This document shows positions 43,501-57,500 of a DNA stretch of 64,000 nucleotides, piece by piece. Where the stretch lies: contig CM074185.1 in NCBI GenBank assembly GCA_037179385.1, positions 51,029,000-51,092,999 on the forward strand. The letters are read 5' to 3'. Both the position numbers and the translations under genes were made by a program. Every line of letters begins with the position of its first letter. Positions within the stretch are counted from its first letter, which is position 1. The notes beneath the pieces were generated by a model. The model was not told the origin of the DNA. It was given only the letters and a program-made list of their open reading frames with translations, and ran no database searches. This stretch comes from Holothuria scabra (Eukaryota; Echinodermata; Holothuroidea; Aspidochirotida; Holothuriidae).

Positions 43501-44486
43501 GGTTGAAGGGCAAAGGAGGGACAAGGCCCCATAAGATGGAGTCCAAGCCCTAATCACAAGTCAAACCACCGAACCTAGACAACACCCCGAAACAATCAGA
43601 TTCCACCACAGTCATGGAAGAACTTGTCAATTTTAATCTTAATTCAGTGAACTGACAGGGAGTTAACTACCCAATCATGCAGACATTTCCACTCGTTTAC
43701 AACTCTATGGGAGAAACTAAACTTCCTAATGTCAAGCCTTGCAAAAAGGCTTTTCCAGCTTTTAACAATGCCCACGAACCCGAGAATTACTTTGAACCCT
43801 TAAATAAGTCCAAAAGGGATTCCTTTCAAAAAGGAACTTGTAAACCTGGAGCATGTCCCCCTAATCCTTTTCAGCTCCAAAGCCTAAGATGCTTAAGCCT
43901 AGCATGATAAGGTAAATTTCTCACCCCAGGTATGAGGCGAGTAGCTCTCCTCTGAACTTGCTCTAAACATTTGTCCTTTTCATAGAAGGGGTTCCAAGCC
44001 TGAGCTGCATAGTCACTTAAGATGGGGTCTTACCAAATGCTTATACAAATTAAGTACAATTTTCTTACTAAAATCGACAAAAATTCCTCTTGATCAATCC
44101 AAGCACTCCATTAGCCTTTGCAGTAGTGGCTGCACACGCACTGCCTTGATGACTTCAATAATTACAACACCCAGATCTTTCTCGAAGGTGACATTACTTA
44201 AAATACTACCATTCATGTTATAATCATAGCTAAAAATTTTAGGACTAAAATGGAGGACTTTACACTTATCCGCATTAAAAGACATGTGCCAAGCCTGAGA
44301 CCAAGAAAATAACGTATCCAGATCTTTCTGCAGTAGTGAGGCATCATCCAAAATGCTTATCTTCCCATAAAGCTTACTGATACTAGATGTAAGAGAACTA
44401 TCAATATCATTGAAGGAAGTTAAGGAAGAAGTGGGCCAAGAACAGAACCCTGTGGTACTCCATTTTTTGGTACATATGAAGGACAT
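43501..44486 (-). pseudogene. CR1-like LINE 3' fragment (reverse transcriptase thumb to tail)
   Basis: Minus-strand reading gives a reverse-transcriptase region (SWSQAWHMSFNADKCKVLHF, then NMNGSILSNVTFEKDLGVVI). After breaks it continues YAAQAWNPFYEKDKCLEQVQ, RRATRLIPGVRNLPYHARLK, the standard C-terminal block of CR1-type elements. Several stops and shifts, and the catalytic core upstream is deleted. Its 3' end runs directly into the TGACA array. Confidence 0.85.
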
Positions 44487-44489
44487 ATG

Positions 44490-45130
44490 AAGGACAAATT
44501 TTCAAGAAGCACCCAAAATTTTAATGGTCCTTACAAAATGCCAAATTTCATTTCCTCAAAAATAAAACCCAAAATTTCGGCGCGCTAAACCCCGTCAAAT
44601 TCTGCCAATTCACGTCATACTCTGGCATCGAAGAGGGAAAGAACAATATTGATTGCAAACATAGATATGAGCCGAATGGGGGTATGGGCGGGGCTGGGGT
44701 TCCATGCAGCCTCAGCTTAACATGTGAAAATTCTGGCAATGATATGTTAGAACTTTTCGGGCACCTATACCGAAAGAATACAATGTAATTATGTAGCCGA
44801 AGCCAATGAATATTTTAAAAAATCTATAGGGCAACTAAAAGAAAGTTCTCAGTTTTAACCACCGACAAATTTTCTGCTATAAATGTAGAAGAGAAGTCTG
44901 ACAGATTGGGTCCTCCACCTTACTCACACGCACGGGGAATTGAATGCCATTTTCGGCTCTCTGAGGTAGTGGTTTTTCAAAAGTTTCTGTACGCTCCGCT
45001 AATTGAAGGTAGCGCTCTGCTCAAAGTCTTTCAGGCACGTTTAAATTTTTCGGACAAAAGTCTTCAGCCCATCCCCGGCCCCCCGAAAAAAGACCCCAAA
45101 TGCCCCCGTGTGTTTACGCCTATGAACCGT
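44490..45130. mobile_element. Fragments of the 30408 hAT-like family upstream of TBC1D13
   Basis: 44505-44615 matches 32125-32260 (AAATTTTAATGGTCCTTACA and the CACGTCA block). 44938-45130 resembles 31180-31280 (TTTTCGGCTCTCTGAGG and the GCGCTCTGCT block). The intervening part is not recognised. Confidence 0.5.
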
Positions 45131-45507
45131 AAGTGCAATCCTGAAACAAATTTGCCTAAAACGTTGTGGGAATAAAAATGTAGCTTCTAGGCGTGCGAAC
45201 TGAAGCTGCGTAATTGGCAATACCACCCCACATTCGTACGTGTTTGTAACAGTGGACAGGGTGATAAAAGGTGGGCGGAACGACGGTGGTAGATGGGTTC
45301 GCAGGTTTTGGTCCCATGAGCTTTGTATGTACGTACAAGCGCTGCTCACTAGACTGACAAACGTTAGGAAAGAGATCGTAGGCTACCGAATAGTAAAACT
45401 TGCAAGCAAAGGGAAAAACAGTGATTCATAGGTCTACTGTTGTCTCCAGAAACGAGTTGTTGAGTAATTATAGAAGATTAGAGTAACTGACGGTGTTCAA
45501 AAATACA

Positions 45508-45530
45508 ATGGCTTCACCATATCAGAAAAG
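45508..45530 (+). CDS. TBC1D13: TBC1D13 coding exon 1
   Basis: Encodes MASPYQK and two bases of Arg8, parallel to the short first exon product MSSLHKSR of the human protein. Donor GTAAAG. The link to exon 2 across 4.8 kb rests on matching phase (AG+A gives Arg) and on the protein alignment. Confidence 0.8.
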
Positions 45531-48500
45531 GTAAAGTATGAGAACCGTGTTGCTGCAGTGCAGAGAGTATAAGTGTTCGTTTAAATTATGCAAGGACAGG
45601 TTCCGCGAAACGATCCGCGGTGACACTTCGATTTTGAATATAGGCTAGTTCTAGATTGCAGTAGACCTACAGTACTAATTAGGTTAGCTTGTTAATATGT
45701 AAAAAGGCAGTTATTTAAGGAAGTGCTGATCCTTGAGCTAGGGTCGATGACAGCTATCCTGAAGGACTTAAAATGATCTCCCCATGCTAGTGGAGCATCG
45801 CAAGCAGAATAGACTCAATCTTTTCTCGCAAGGTTTTTAAGGAAAGGATAATATTCTAATGGATACACTTAGACACCCAATCTGGAAAACTCGGGGAATG
45901 CACAATCATCACTTTTGTCAACTTTATTCTCGGCCTAATTGTTATAAATACAGTTTTTTCCCAATACTCTGAAAGATTTGAATAATCTTCCTGCCACTCA
46001 GATAGATGGTATGGATAGTCACAAGGACCCTGTCCAATACATTAGTTACTAGATATATTAGAAATTAAGGCACCCCTGATGCATGTGCTCTGTAGTAATG
46101 CCCTTTGGATGTGTCACCATTATCTGAAAGAAGAAGAACAAATATAATCTTAGAATGATAGATTTCTGTAAGTGCACAGTTAACGGTCACCCCATCATAT
46201 ATATACGTACTTAATTCTAAATATTGGACACTCGACACATGAAACCTACACACAAAGGGCACACCTTGCCTTCTTTGACATTTTAAGCCTTACTGCAAAC
46301 CTCAAAAGACTTTGTTAGTGGATGTCAGAAGTTGAAGTTGAGCCTCAAACATCATCTACGGTATCTATTCTGCTTCTGCTTCTGCAAACTGTGCGCCCTA
46401 ATCGCAAGAGCACCTAATGGCAAGATCCTGGAGGTTGATTGTATCTAAGTTAGACTTAAAGGACTAAATGTCAGGAGCTGCCCAAAAATTGATGGAGGAA
46501 GTGGGTTCCATTCTCTGGTAGTTCTTGGATACACAGAGTATTGGTAGCAGATCTTGTTGAATTGGGGTGGAACAATAATATGGGTGCCTTGGTTACGTCT
46601 AGTAGTCCTGCTAACATTACCTAAAAGCTGGATATTTGCGGGAGTAATGTTATGGACTTCTTTGTAAATGGTGGTAAGGCGAAGTCTGGTGCGCTGTACT
46701 TCAAGCGGTTCCCATTTATGATCTGTTAGCATTTTGGTAACGCTCTCTCTGAGCTTGTAGTTGTTTGTGGCAAAGCAAACAGCACATCGTTGGACCTTTT
46801 CACGTGTTATTTTATCACTTTCGTAGTACGGATCCCAGATTGCCCCACAATACTCCAGCTTAGAACGAACCAGTGTTTTGTAGGCAGTTTCCTTTATATC
46901 ACTATTACAGCTGTAAATATTTCATCGCAGGAGACCGAGCATTTTATTTGCCTTGCTAGCAGTTAGATTTATATGGTGGGTCCACCTTAAATCCTGGAAT
47001 ACACATGACACTAGAAACAAATAGCAAGTTTTAGCCATCTCTAGTTGACCACTCTTGATCTAGAATCTATCAGAGAACTTCCTGTTCAGTTGTCTTGAGA
47101 TAAATAAAGTTAAAGGGGGTTGAACCCTTTTAAAGACTGTTTGGTCAATAGAGCAAGTTTGTAAAAGGGATTAACTGATGCAATTGTAGAGATAAGCTTT
47201 GTCCGGGAGGGGGGAAAAGCCTTTTCTCTGCTAATATTGACAAAAATGTCCTGTTCAATTCTAGCAGCATGAATTTGTAAAAATATCTACCTAGGCAAAC
47301 TTTTTTGCAAGCAATTCCGTTAATGTTATGGACATACAATAATGACCTGTGCAGCTGTTTGTGCCTTCTCCCTGGCATTGATACTGCATGCAGTGATGTA
47401 TAACAACCCAGAGAAGTACAAAAGTGTGGGGCAAAGAGTCACAGATTTTAGCCTTCCTCACGTACCTCATGTCACTTAGTCATCACAAATTTTAGACTAT
47501 CCCAGCTTATGCATATGTTGCACATTTTTTTCTCAACAAGGGTTGAGGCAATATGGTGTGCTGTGGAGAGAAATGTTGGTATGATTTAAAAGAAAGAAAA
47601 TTGAAGCATTGCAGCAGGATTTGAACCTGAGGTACTACAGTAGTCAAACAGTCACACAAGCACAAAGTTTCTCTGAAATTGTCATGAAACTGCACTCATG
47701 CAGACCAATACAGTTGCCAAAACATTGGTTCTAAAAACAGAATTTACAACACTCATTTCTAATTTTTCTGTACACCTTAAAATTAGTAAAACAAAGCTAA
47801 ACTGTTAACTTTACCCCTTTTTAAAGCAAAAGGAAGAAAAGTACATGACATGAAAATCCTTTTAGTCTTGTAGAAGCATCAGTCCACAGTTTCTCACTTG
47901 CATCAAATCATGTCATATTGAATCTCTAGCTCTATCTGCACAGTGTGTGCCCATGTTTTTATGATACAACTTGTTGGACTAAAATGTGAAAGTCACTGAT
48001 TTATCACTGAAACTACTTCCCCAAGCTATGTAGGACTACAAGGGAATGAATGCTTAAGGACATTTTCAATTTTTCATAGCATGTGTGTAACAATTTTAAG
48101 TAATCACTTGAAGGCGTAATATCAATGGTGTGCAGTAAAAAGTATGTTTTTTGTGGCACAAAAAATGACCACACCTGTACATCTTTGACTGGATCGTGCC
48201 CTGGGGCTGAACCTTTGGCCAACTTAAGGAGGAACTCTTCATTATGATGGGTTAAAGTGATTACCAAAAATATTCTTTCTTTACCATTTTTTTGCTTCAG
48301 ACATTTTTGCTATGACTACACATGGAAAAAAAAAAACACAGGCCTATAAATTACAGAACTGCATCTGGTTTATTTTGTAGCATTTTTCATGAACTTTCTG
48401 TACTTGAAATAAAAGATTAAATTTTTGAAAGCCCAGACGGCAGTCTCCATTTAAATGGCATACTGTATCCCTCACCTGCGGTACAGTACAGTGTGATTTT

Positions 48501-51500
48501 CAACTGAGCTGATATTGGGTATGTTTATCAGCTCAACCCACGAAGTGTGGGAAGAGTTTAGGACTATGTGGTACTGTGGGGTAAAATGTCTGTCTCTCTC
48601 CTCAAAAGGTTTCAGTGTTTTCAAATTGCTTCAGATGTAGATCTAATTTGTACAAGAGGATAATTAAAGATGTTAATGATGTTATGATTTTGGAGAAGAT
48701 TGGTTAGGGGATTAGTTCAGTGTGGATAATTTAAAAAAAGTACTTCAGCAGGTGTTCCTTTTAGATTTAGCTACCCTCCATTTCAGTTGTTTCCAGTGTG
48801 CTGCTGCTATGCTGGGTTTAAATATCTTGAGGGGGTGTGTTTGTTCGCTGAAGTGGACATGTTCATTTGTGCTGGAATCTTGAAGGCTGCTTAGGCAGAG
48901 TTTCCTAATAAGCATGGAAGTAATACTGTATCTGGGACTTAAAAACTTATCCTACAGCATGCAGTACCTATTTCATGGCTCTTTGCTGTGAGGACATTGC
49001 ACACAGATGGGTCAGTGTTTATCCAGGAAGTTCCTATATTCAGCTCATCATCTGTTGTTTTGATGGTGTAATCAAAGCTGGAGTCTTAAAAAATGTTGCT
49101 GGTTTGGCTTTTCTCCCACAAAGCCTAGTGGCAATTCAGGAATTGGTTGGAATAATTTGTGTGTAAAGAGGAAATGCAGTCACCCCTCTTGGCCCCACTT
49201 GAATTAGTAAAGTGGAGTGCCCTATTTCATGATTGTTTTCTTCAATTGTGAAATCAAATTTATTAGGAGTATCTTCTTGGTTTGCATGTAAGTCTCAAAA
49301 TATTATGACAGAGACTTTGGTGAGAAGTAAGAAGAAAATTTTGAGATTTTGCTTTTTCTTCAAGGTAAGTTTGGGGTGGCTGTTCTTGTCCTTTGCCAAG
49401 CAACACTATTCTACCTATATCTAAAGGCAAACAAGTGCTGTTTAACTGCTAGGTGCAAAGTGGTACATTACGATTAGCACAAAGGCATGTATAAAGTGTA
49501 GACCATGGTTGTCTATGTGTTCAAAATAAATTAAAAACTGAACAGGTCATTACATTTAAAAGGGTTGAACAACTGCAGCAATTGCTGCCCTAGTATATAT
49601 TGCTCATGGCACAGATTTGAAGGGGCTTATTGAGTTGATATCGATATCGATAACTTAACGAAAGTGTTTAAGAGGACCACCACATGACAATGCTTATAAT
49701 TAGCTTGTCAAGTTTCATATATCCAATTGTTACGGAAAAAGTTAAAATTTTGAATTTTGTGGTGTCTTGAGTTGTAACGGTTTTGTGCGTAATTCGAAAA
49801 AGTGTCTGGTCACGAATTTTTGAAAAAAGCATTTAACCATTAACTGCTCGTTCAAAAACAGTTATTTGTTTGTTGGATATGAGGATTATCTAAGTTTGAC
49901 CATTTTTCATTGATATGTGAAGAAAACTTAAAAGCTTTGGCAAAAGTTGTTGAATTTGATGAACCAACTCAATGAACCACTTTAAGTTAACACAGGATTT
50001 CCCTACCAATTTGTTTATGTACAGCACTGTGCTATATGTATGGTCACTGAATCACATGCATGCATATGTGTATGTACACATGTGTAAGGGTTGCTACTGA
50101 GAAGACTGTACATTTAGTAAACAGGCTATGTGTGACTTGTACATGCTTTGTACAGTACCTTCACAGAAAGCAAGCCCTCATGGTACAGTATGAACGCATG
50201 ATCACTGATTGATTTGCCCGGTTACAAATTGCACACATTGTGTGTGTAATGTTTGATGGAAGTAATATACAGTACAGTAGACTGTTGTAGACACTGTTGG
50301 CTCCTGTTGTTGATTGTATTAGTTTTTGATTTAAAATGAATAACACTTTAATTGTTCTCTGACAGAATTCAACTTTTCAAAGACTGCTTGAAAGAAGAAA
50401 TCATTGACTTGAAGAAGTTGAAAAAGCTTTGCTTTAGTGGTGAGTCTATTTCTATCATAAGCATGGTCAGAAAGTTTAACATTATCTGAAAGGAGAGACT
50501 AGTGTGTGAAGTAGAAATAGATTGCTCCCTTTGTGAACTAACTGTGCATTTACAGAAGAGAAGAGGTTGAATACTTTCCAGTTGCTTCATAAAATTCATA
50601 TATAATAATAGGGCCTGAAGGGCAGTTGTTTTACGACGCTAAGCAACCACTAATGTGGGAGAAGCCGTTGTCTTATGAATCACAACTTCACGTTGGGTGG
50701 CAATCAACTCAACAATTTGGATCAAATTTGGTATTTTTTGAAAGGCCAGTTCAGATTTGAAAACCGTAGATTGCTCTTGGATGAAAAACCCACCTTACTT
50801 TGACCCGGCCAGGAATTGAACTCCAGTCCAGACCTCCCGGTTGCTAAGCTTCATTGCTTCAAATGCCACTGCCTTTATCCACTTGGCCATAGCACCGGTC
50901 ATAAACTTACAGTTACCTGGGTCATTTGAATATGTAAAGCAACTGAATGTAAAATCATTTACTTACATAATTCATCATATGTTACTGAACCAGGACTACA
51001 ATTGTGGAATGGGTTAGGGGTCGTGATTGCTGTCCTAGAGACAGACTTGAGCAAAATGTCATAGAAAAAAATACATTTAAAAAGGGGAAGTATAATCTGT
51101 GCCACCTCCAAAATCTGGGTCTGTGTTTCATGCAGGCTTGGGGCGATTACATCTCAATGTAATTGATTACGATTGCGATTACTTTATATTTTACGATTGC
51201 GATTGTGATTACGATTACAGCTAAAATTGAAAATAATTGATTACATTGCAATGTAATCATGATTGCAATCGTGATTACATTTTCTTTTTCCATTAACAAT
51301 GTAGTAGGCAAAACAATCCAGTGCCCACAACTGGAAAAAAGGCCATGGACATTGCTCTAGATAAGCTCGAACAGAACCAAGTCCCCCAAAGTAGAGATTA
51401 TTGAACCCATTCACTTCTCACTCATTTTAAGCTGGAACATCCAAAAAAGAGGGACAATTAAATTTTGTCATTCCAACAGAAAAACCAAGAACTGAAAAAA

Positions 51501-54500
51501 TTGTTTAGTAACTTTACTTCTTTGTTCAATTCAACTTCAATGTAATCAGAAATGGGACCACGATTGCGATTACTTTGCCAGTGTAATCGATTACAATTGC
51601 AATTACTTTGCGATTTTCACAAAAGTAATCGATTGCGATTACAACTACTTCAAAATGTGTAATCGATTGCAATCGATTACGATTACTGATTATGATTACC
51701 CCAAGCCTGGTTTCATGTCGTACAAATGTTTGAATACCTGTTGGCAATGTGAGATGTATCCAGCTAAAAATTTGACCACATTCTTACTTGCCAGATTAAT
51801 GGGACTGAAAGAGATCTAGGTGTGCTGTTCAATTTCTTGCACTTTCCACAAATGAATTTAGAATTTTCAGCAGTTCCATCATGTAGTAGAAATACCATAC
51901 CCAAAGATAATTGGATACAGTTCAGTGTTAATAACCGTTTGCTTTTAAATTTTCTTTCATTTTACAGGAATTCCTGATTCTTCTAATTTTAGATCTCTCT
52001 GCTGGAAGGTATGGTTCAAAGAAAGGCCAAAGTTTTATTCCCCTATACTAATTGTCTATTTGTCAAGGAAGGATTTGCCCCTCTGTCTCCCACCTCTCTT
52101 TCCAGAAGGAGGGTAAAATGCCCCCTCCCCCTATTCATTTCAATAAAAATAATAAAAATATCAGTATCTTGGTTTCTTACTTAGGAAGGAGTCACTCTTG
52201 CAGACAATGTTTGAACTTACATAAATGTTAAATAGCCTTTAAAATCCTTTAGATTGCAACTTGAACTGGCCTTGAAGCAAGCTTTTGACCCCCTGAACCC
52301 ATTGTAAACTTTAGCCAAGGGCCCCATCAATTTAGACTTGGGGTTTTGCAGTAACATATACCCCCCTCCTTCTATGAGATTCTGGCAGAATCTCTGGAGA
52401 AAATTAGTTCCCAATGTTTCACCTTGTGAAACATTGGAGTATATTATCTGGAACTGTGGTAGATACATTTACATTAATATTCAGTAGCAGGGGTGCCATA
52501 TTTTTAATTGAATGAGCAATTGTTTTTTTTTCAGATAAGAAAAAGTGGAACATAACTTTTTGTTACTACTTGCAGTATTTGTCACTAAGTGTTTAATTCA
52601 CATTAATTAAAAGTATACTAGATGTAAGCAATGCAAAAAGAAATAAAAAAACACACACAACCAAACAAACAACAGGACGGTACATATTGATGACATTAAA
52701 AAAGCATTTGGCTCTTGTCAAAGTTTATTAACAGGCCCTTTCCCACATTTCAATAACAAAGGATTGTGAGCAGAATTTTGGTACATATCATTTCTGTCAA
52801 AGGTACTTTACTGTGACGACAAATGATGCACACGAAAACTGTTTCCCACAATCCATGTGATGGCTATTTGAAAAAGAGTGTATGCAAAAGCAGCAGTATT
52901 CTAGCAATTAATAAAACTTTTCAGTACTTAGTTTAGTTGGATGGAGTTTTATGGCCCAGTTTCCAACCAAATGGTTCAAGTCAAGCCGGCCACAGCTTTT
53001 TTGGTTCCTTGCGTTAGCAAAAGGAACCTATGTAGTCAGGTTGGCGTGTGTGTGTGGGTGTGTGTGTGTGTGTGTGTGTCTGTGACGCTAGCTTGGGTAC
53101 GCTGTAACTCAACAAGGGAAAGTTGGATTGAATTGAAACTTGGTATATAGAAGTGCCATAGTTTGAAGGTGTGCCCTATCGTTTTTGGTGGACGTCAAAG
53201 GTCATTTGGGGTCACCGGAGGTCAAAAACTAAAAACCTTCTCAACATGATATTTCAAGGTAGGAAACTTGGATAGATGTCATACTTGGTGTGTGGGTGTG
53301 TAATTGTATAAGGATGAAATCTGATATGTTTGGTGAAGGTCAAGGGGTCATCTGGGGTCACCAGGGTTCAAACACAGAAAAATGTTTTAACACAGTATTT
53401 TAAGGTAAAAAGGACAGATTTCAAATCAATCTGTGTTTGGTTAAGGTCAAAGGTCATCAAGGTCACTGAAGGTCATCCACTGGAAATGTTATTTAGAAAA
53501 TGTTGTAAGCTAGATAAAGATAGGTTCAATAGATTTTTTATCTTACCTGGTTTTGCATGCTTACACACCCAAACACCATAGAAATTTGGCCTTTACATTC
53601 GTTCAGTAATGATTACTTTGGATTGTACACAGATTTTGAATCATTCAAAGTTGTAGGAGGGCAATAACTGAAATCTGTAGATTTCAATGAGCACAGGTCA
53701 CACTGCATTAAACTGGTCTCTCTGCCAGTGGAAGCAATACATGGATTATACAGTATGTCTCTTTAATACTGCTGTGCTCTGTGGGGTAACCTAATCCTCA
53801 TTCTATTATCACACCCCATTAATCACTTGCTTTCTGCTTAACTGCTGAAGAAACCCTGTTTTCTGTGTAGAGATAGCAAACAGGACAAATGGTAGATTGT
53901 TTTAAAGTAATAGCAAGTTTTATTTAGAGCAGGTAAAAATAACTTATGAGAGAAGTACAAGGGGTTTTTTCTCTCTTTAACCACATTGTGTATTGTTTAT
54001 TGGTGATAATATCAAGTTTGATTACAAGCATAAATACATATGGAAATGAGGAAATGTTTTTGAAGGACCACCAAGCATTATACAAGTTGAATGTAAGTAA
54101 GGCCACAAAAATTTAATCATTGATATCATGTAATATAAGTACTAAAATACCCCTTGTGAAGATGTTACAAACATTGAGTATGAACTTTTGCTTAGCTCTA
54201 TTTCGGAGACTGGCTGTACAGTTCTTATAATATCCAGCAAGGAACCACAGTGCCCATTGGGCTCTTGTTTTCTGGTTGTGGCTCACTGGCTTGTTTTTGC
54301 TACTCCATTGTTGATACATCACATTGTAATTGTCTTTATATTACGTCCTCCTTTGTATTCTGTATTCATATAATCACAATAGCAAGAAAAAAGAAAAGAA
54401 AACAATAAACCAAGACTAATAAGTTGGGTGGGTCCATAAAGAAGAAATTTTCATTCAGTCAAATATTATGAAGTAAGGTAAGCAAGGTTTAGTGACTTTA

Positions 54501-57500
54501 AGGTAATACTGTACAAGATGTGACTTGCTTGCTTGTATTCCCTACTCCATTGTTTATAATGCTGGACATCAAGTTCAATGGCAGTAAGTTTCACCTTCTA
54601 AGTCCTGGGTATGACTGGGCCAAGAGTTGAACTAGACCTCATGGCTACAAGTCAGATGCTCCAACCACTCGACCATGCAGTCGGTCAGTACTTGTTGTGT
54701 CATGCTCTGCCCTTGGCAACATAATGGAATAGTCCTTCATGTTTATTAATTCATGCAAATGATTCACATTTGTTTAGCTTTGAGAACTTCCTGGAACAGG
54801 AAGTCAAGGGAGGGAGGTGATTGGCCGATCTGGTCACATGTTTGTGTTCCGACGTATTATTGGTCTATAATTGTTGAGGAGACTACGTCTTATAGATTGT
54901 AGAATCAGTCAGGCCCTAGACTTTGTAGCCAGCAGACTCTGTGTGTATTAAATCCTGCACATTAAATACTGGAGAGAAGAAGGAAATAAATCATTTGGAA
55001 ATTGGAATGGTTTGACTCTGTCTTTTCTTGAGTACGTTCAGGCTACCGGAACAAGAAAGACACGACAGTACTTGTGGTTACAATAGAGTACATTCTTTAT
55101 GTTTTAACACTTCTAAAATTGTGAAAACAACTGTGAATGTTCAGTGATAGCTCCTATCTGTATACTCACTGATTTAATGTTTCATTTATGTTTATACCAG
55201 ATCTTACTGCACTACTTACCAACTGATAGAAAACAATGGGAGAGTGAACTGAAGAAACAAAGGTATTCTAAAAACAAATCATATGTCACTCGAGTGTTAT
55301 TTCAAATTTACATTGTAATCTCCTCTTTAATAGCAAGTATTTGTAATATTCTCTCTAGATTTGATAAAATGCAGACACCTACAGTATCACTCCATACTAC
55401 ATTTTTGCTGGGGAGGGGGAGGAAGTGAAATTCACAATTAAAAGCTGCTTTGAATACACATAAAAATTAAAAAATGGATAGTTGTTCACTTTTTACACAA
55501 CTTTTACATAGGATTGTTCTGACACATACTTAAGTCTTGTATTCTCAGTAGGACATGACTTCAACCAATCAAATATCTCTGTATCTATACAAAGGAATCA
55601 CGTAAAGGAGTTAACATCATGCTACAATGCCCATTAGTGAAATGCATCACTTTTTGAAAACTCAAAATCCTGTCGTGCAGCTGTCTCGGTGGCTTTCTGG
55701 ACTAAACTTATTTGGAAAGTTTATTCCGAACAGTTGTGCAGTGGTGCATGTCTAACCTCTCATACAATAGACTCAATTGGTAGTTTGTGGCAAGTGACTC
55801 TGGCAACTTGCCGATAAGGTAGTATTGCAATGGTCAGTGGGAACTAATGTGAAGCTTGGTTGTTCTAGAGAGTAAGTACAGATAAAAACTCTGGAGATAG
55901 GTGGCGAAAGATGCAGAGAAGCTGTATTTGGCTAATGGGTACTGTTGCTACATGACATAGCTGTCAAAGTAGAATAAATTCTTGGAACCTTCAACTTTGA
56001 GTATGAGCTGTTATACTTCTGGTTTATCCATATGATCTGTTCTGATACTTATCAATGCCATGCATGCAGTATCTTTTGTAATAGTACACTTGTTACTAAT
56101 GTTAACAGTTCTACTGTTAGCCTAGTTTAGAATTAGGGCCTACGGGTAGGTCTACCATGAACAACAGTACCCTCTTTGATTGCAAAAAAAAAAAAAACAG
56201 TTTTCATACCTACAAAATCCACAAGATTGTTCATGGAACTTCTGGAGATGATGCAAGAAATTTTCATTTGGAAATAGAGGCATGTATCTTGTCATTAGTA
56301 TTGCAATGAAACATGCAGTGCTAACTGTACTATACACTTACATTTATTGGGTTACATGCACCTGCCTTTAGTGGATGCACACATCCATCATTATCAATTC
56401 AAGGGGAAATGATTCAAAGCTGTTGCAGCCAGAAGCAAAATAATGAACTAGAAATTCAAAAAGCAAATTGTAAAATATCTTGCAAGTGTGAAATGAAATA
56501 TCCCCAGAAATAAAGGAGTGTTTAATATTAGCAAATTACTTTGCAAAATTATGTTACATTAGAATATAAATTGCTTCAGGACTAATATTTTTGGTTTCGA
56601 TGAAAAGAGAAACCTATGCATTCATGATGGCGTGTGTGTGTATGTATGTGTGTATGTGCGTGTGTATGTGTGTGTGTATGTATGTGTGTATGTTTGTGGC
56701 ACTTTGCTTGTTTACACGATATCTTGAGAAGGGAAGATCTGACAGTTCTCAAACTTGGTACACAGATACCCCATACTGAGAGGAAGAACCCTATTGATTT
56801 TGGTGGAGGTCAAAGGTCATTTGGGGTCACGTGGGGTCAAACCCCGAAATCCTTGTTTACACGATATCTCATGGTAGAAAACTTGGATTAATTTCAAACT
56901 TGATGTGTTGATGCGTTATGATGTAAGGAAGAACCCTATTGATTTTGGTGGAGGTCAAAGGTCATTTGGGGTCACTTGGGGTCAAACTCCGAACTTCTTG
57001 TTCACACTATATCTCAAGGTAGGAAACTTGGATTGATTTCAAACTTGATATGTTGATGCGTTATGATGGGAGGAAAAACCCTGTTGATTTTGGTAGAGGT
57101 CAAAGGTCATTTGGGGTCACATGGGGTCAAACTCAGAAAAACTTGTTTAGGATAGCTCAAGGTATGAAAGGTGGATGGATTTCAAAATTAGTATGTAAAT
57201 GAATTATGGTGAGAAGATGGTCTGTATAAGGTTTTTTTTTTGTGGAGGTGAAAGGACATCTGGGGTCATGATCAGTCAAACTTTGAAAAACTTGTCAAAA
57301 TGTGATATCTCAAGGTAGGAAACTTGGATGGATTTCCTAATTAGTATGTGGATGTGTTATGGTGAGTTGAAAGTACTGTACCTGTTGTTTTTGGTGGAGG
57401 TCAATGGTCATCTGGTACCACCTGGCATCAAACTCTGAAAACCTTGTTTGCAGAATATCTTAAGGCACAGTATGAAATTTGGCTTTTTGAATAGAGAAAT

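Noticed and set aside
43068..43557. Three long overlapping minus-strand frames of repeated Cys-His-Val-Met-Ser
   Set aside because: They are the translation of the TGACA array, whose 15-base period has no stop codon in these frames. Simple repeat, not protein genes.
47560..47700. tRNA-like minus-strand segment with a good B box (GGTTCAAATCC)
   Set aside because: No matching A box at the right distance and no acceptor stem.
56591..56891. Met-Cys-Val-rich open frames at a TG/TATG microsatellite
   Set aside because: Frames exist only because of the dinucleotide-like repeat. No conserved domain.
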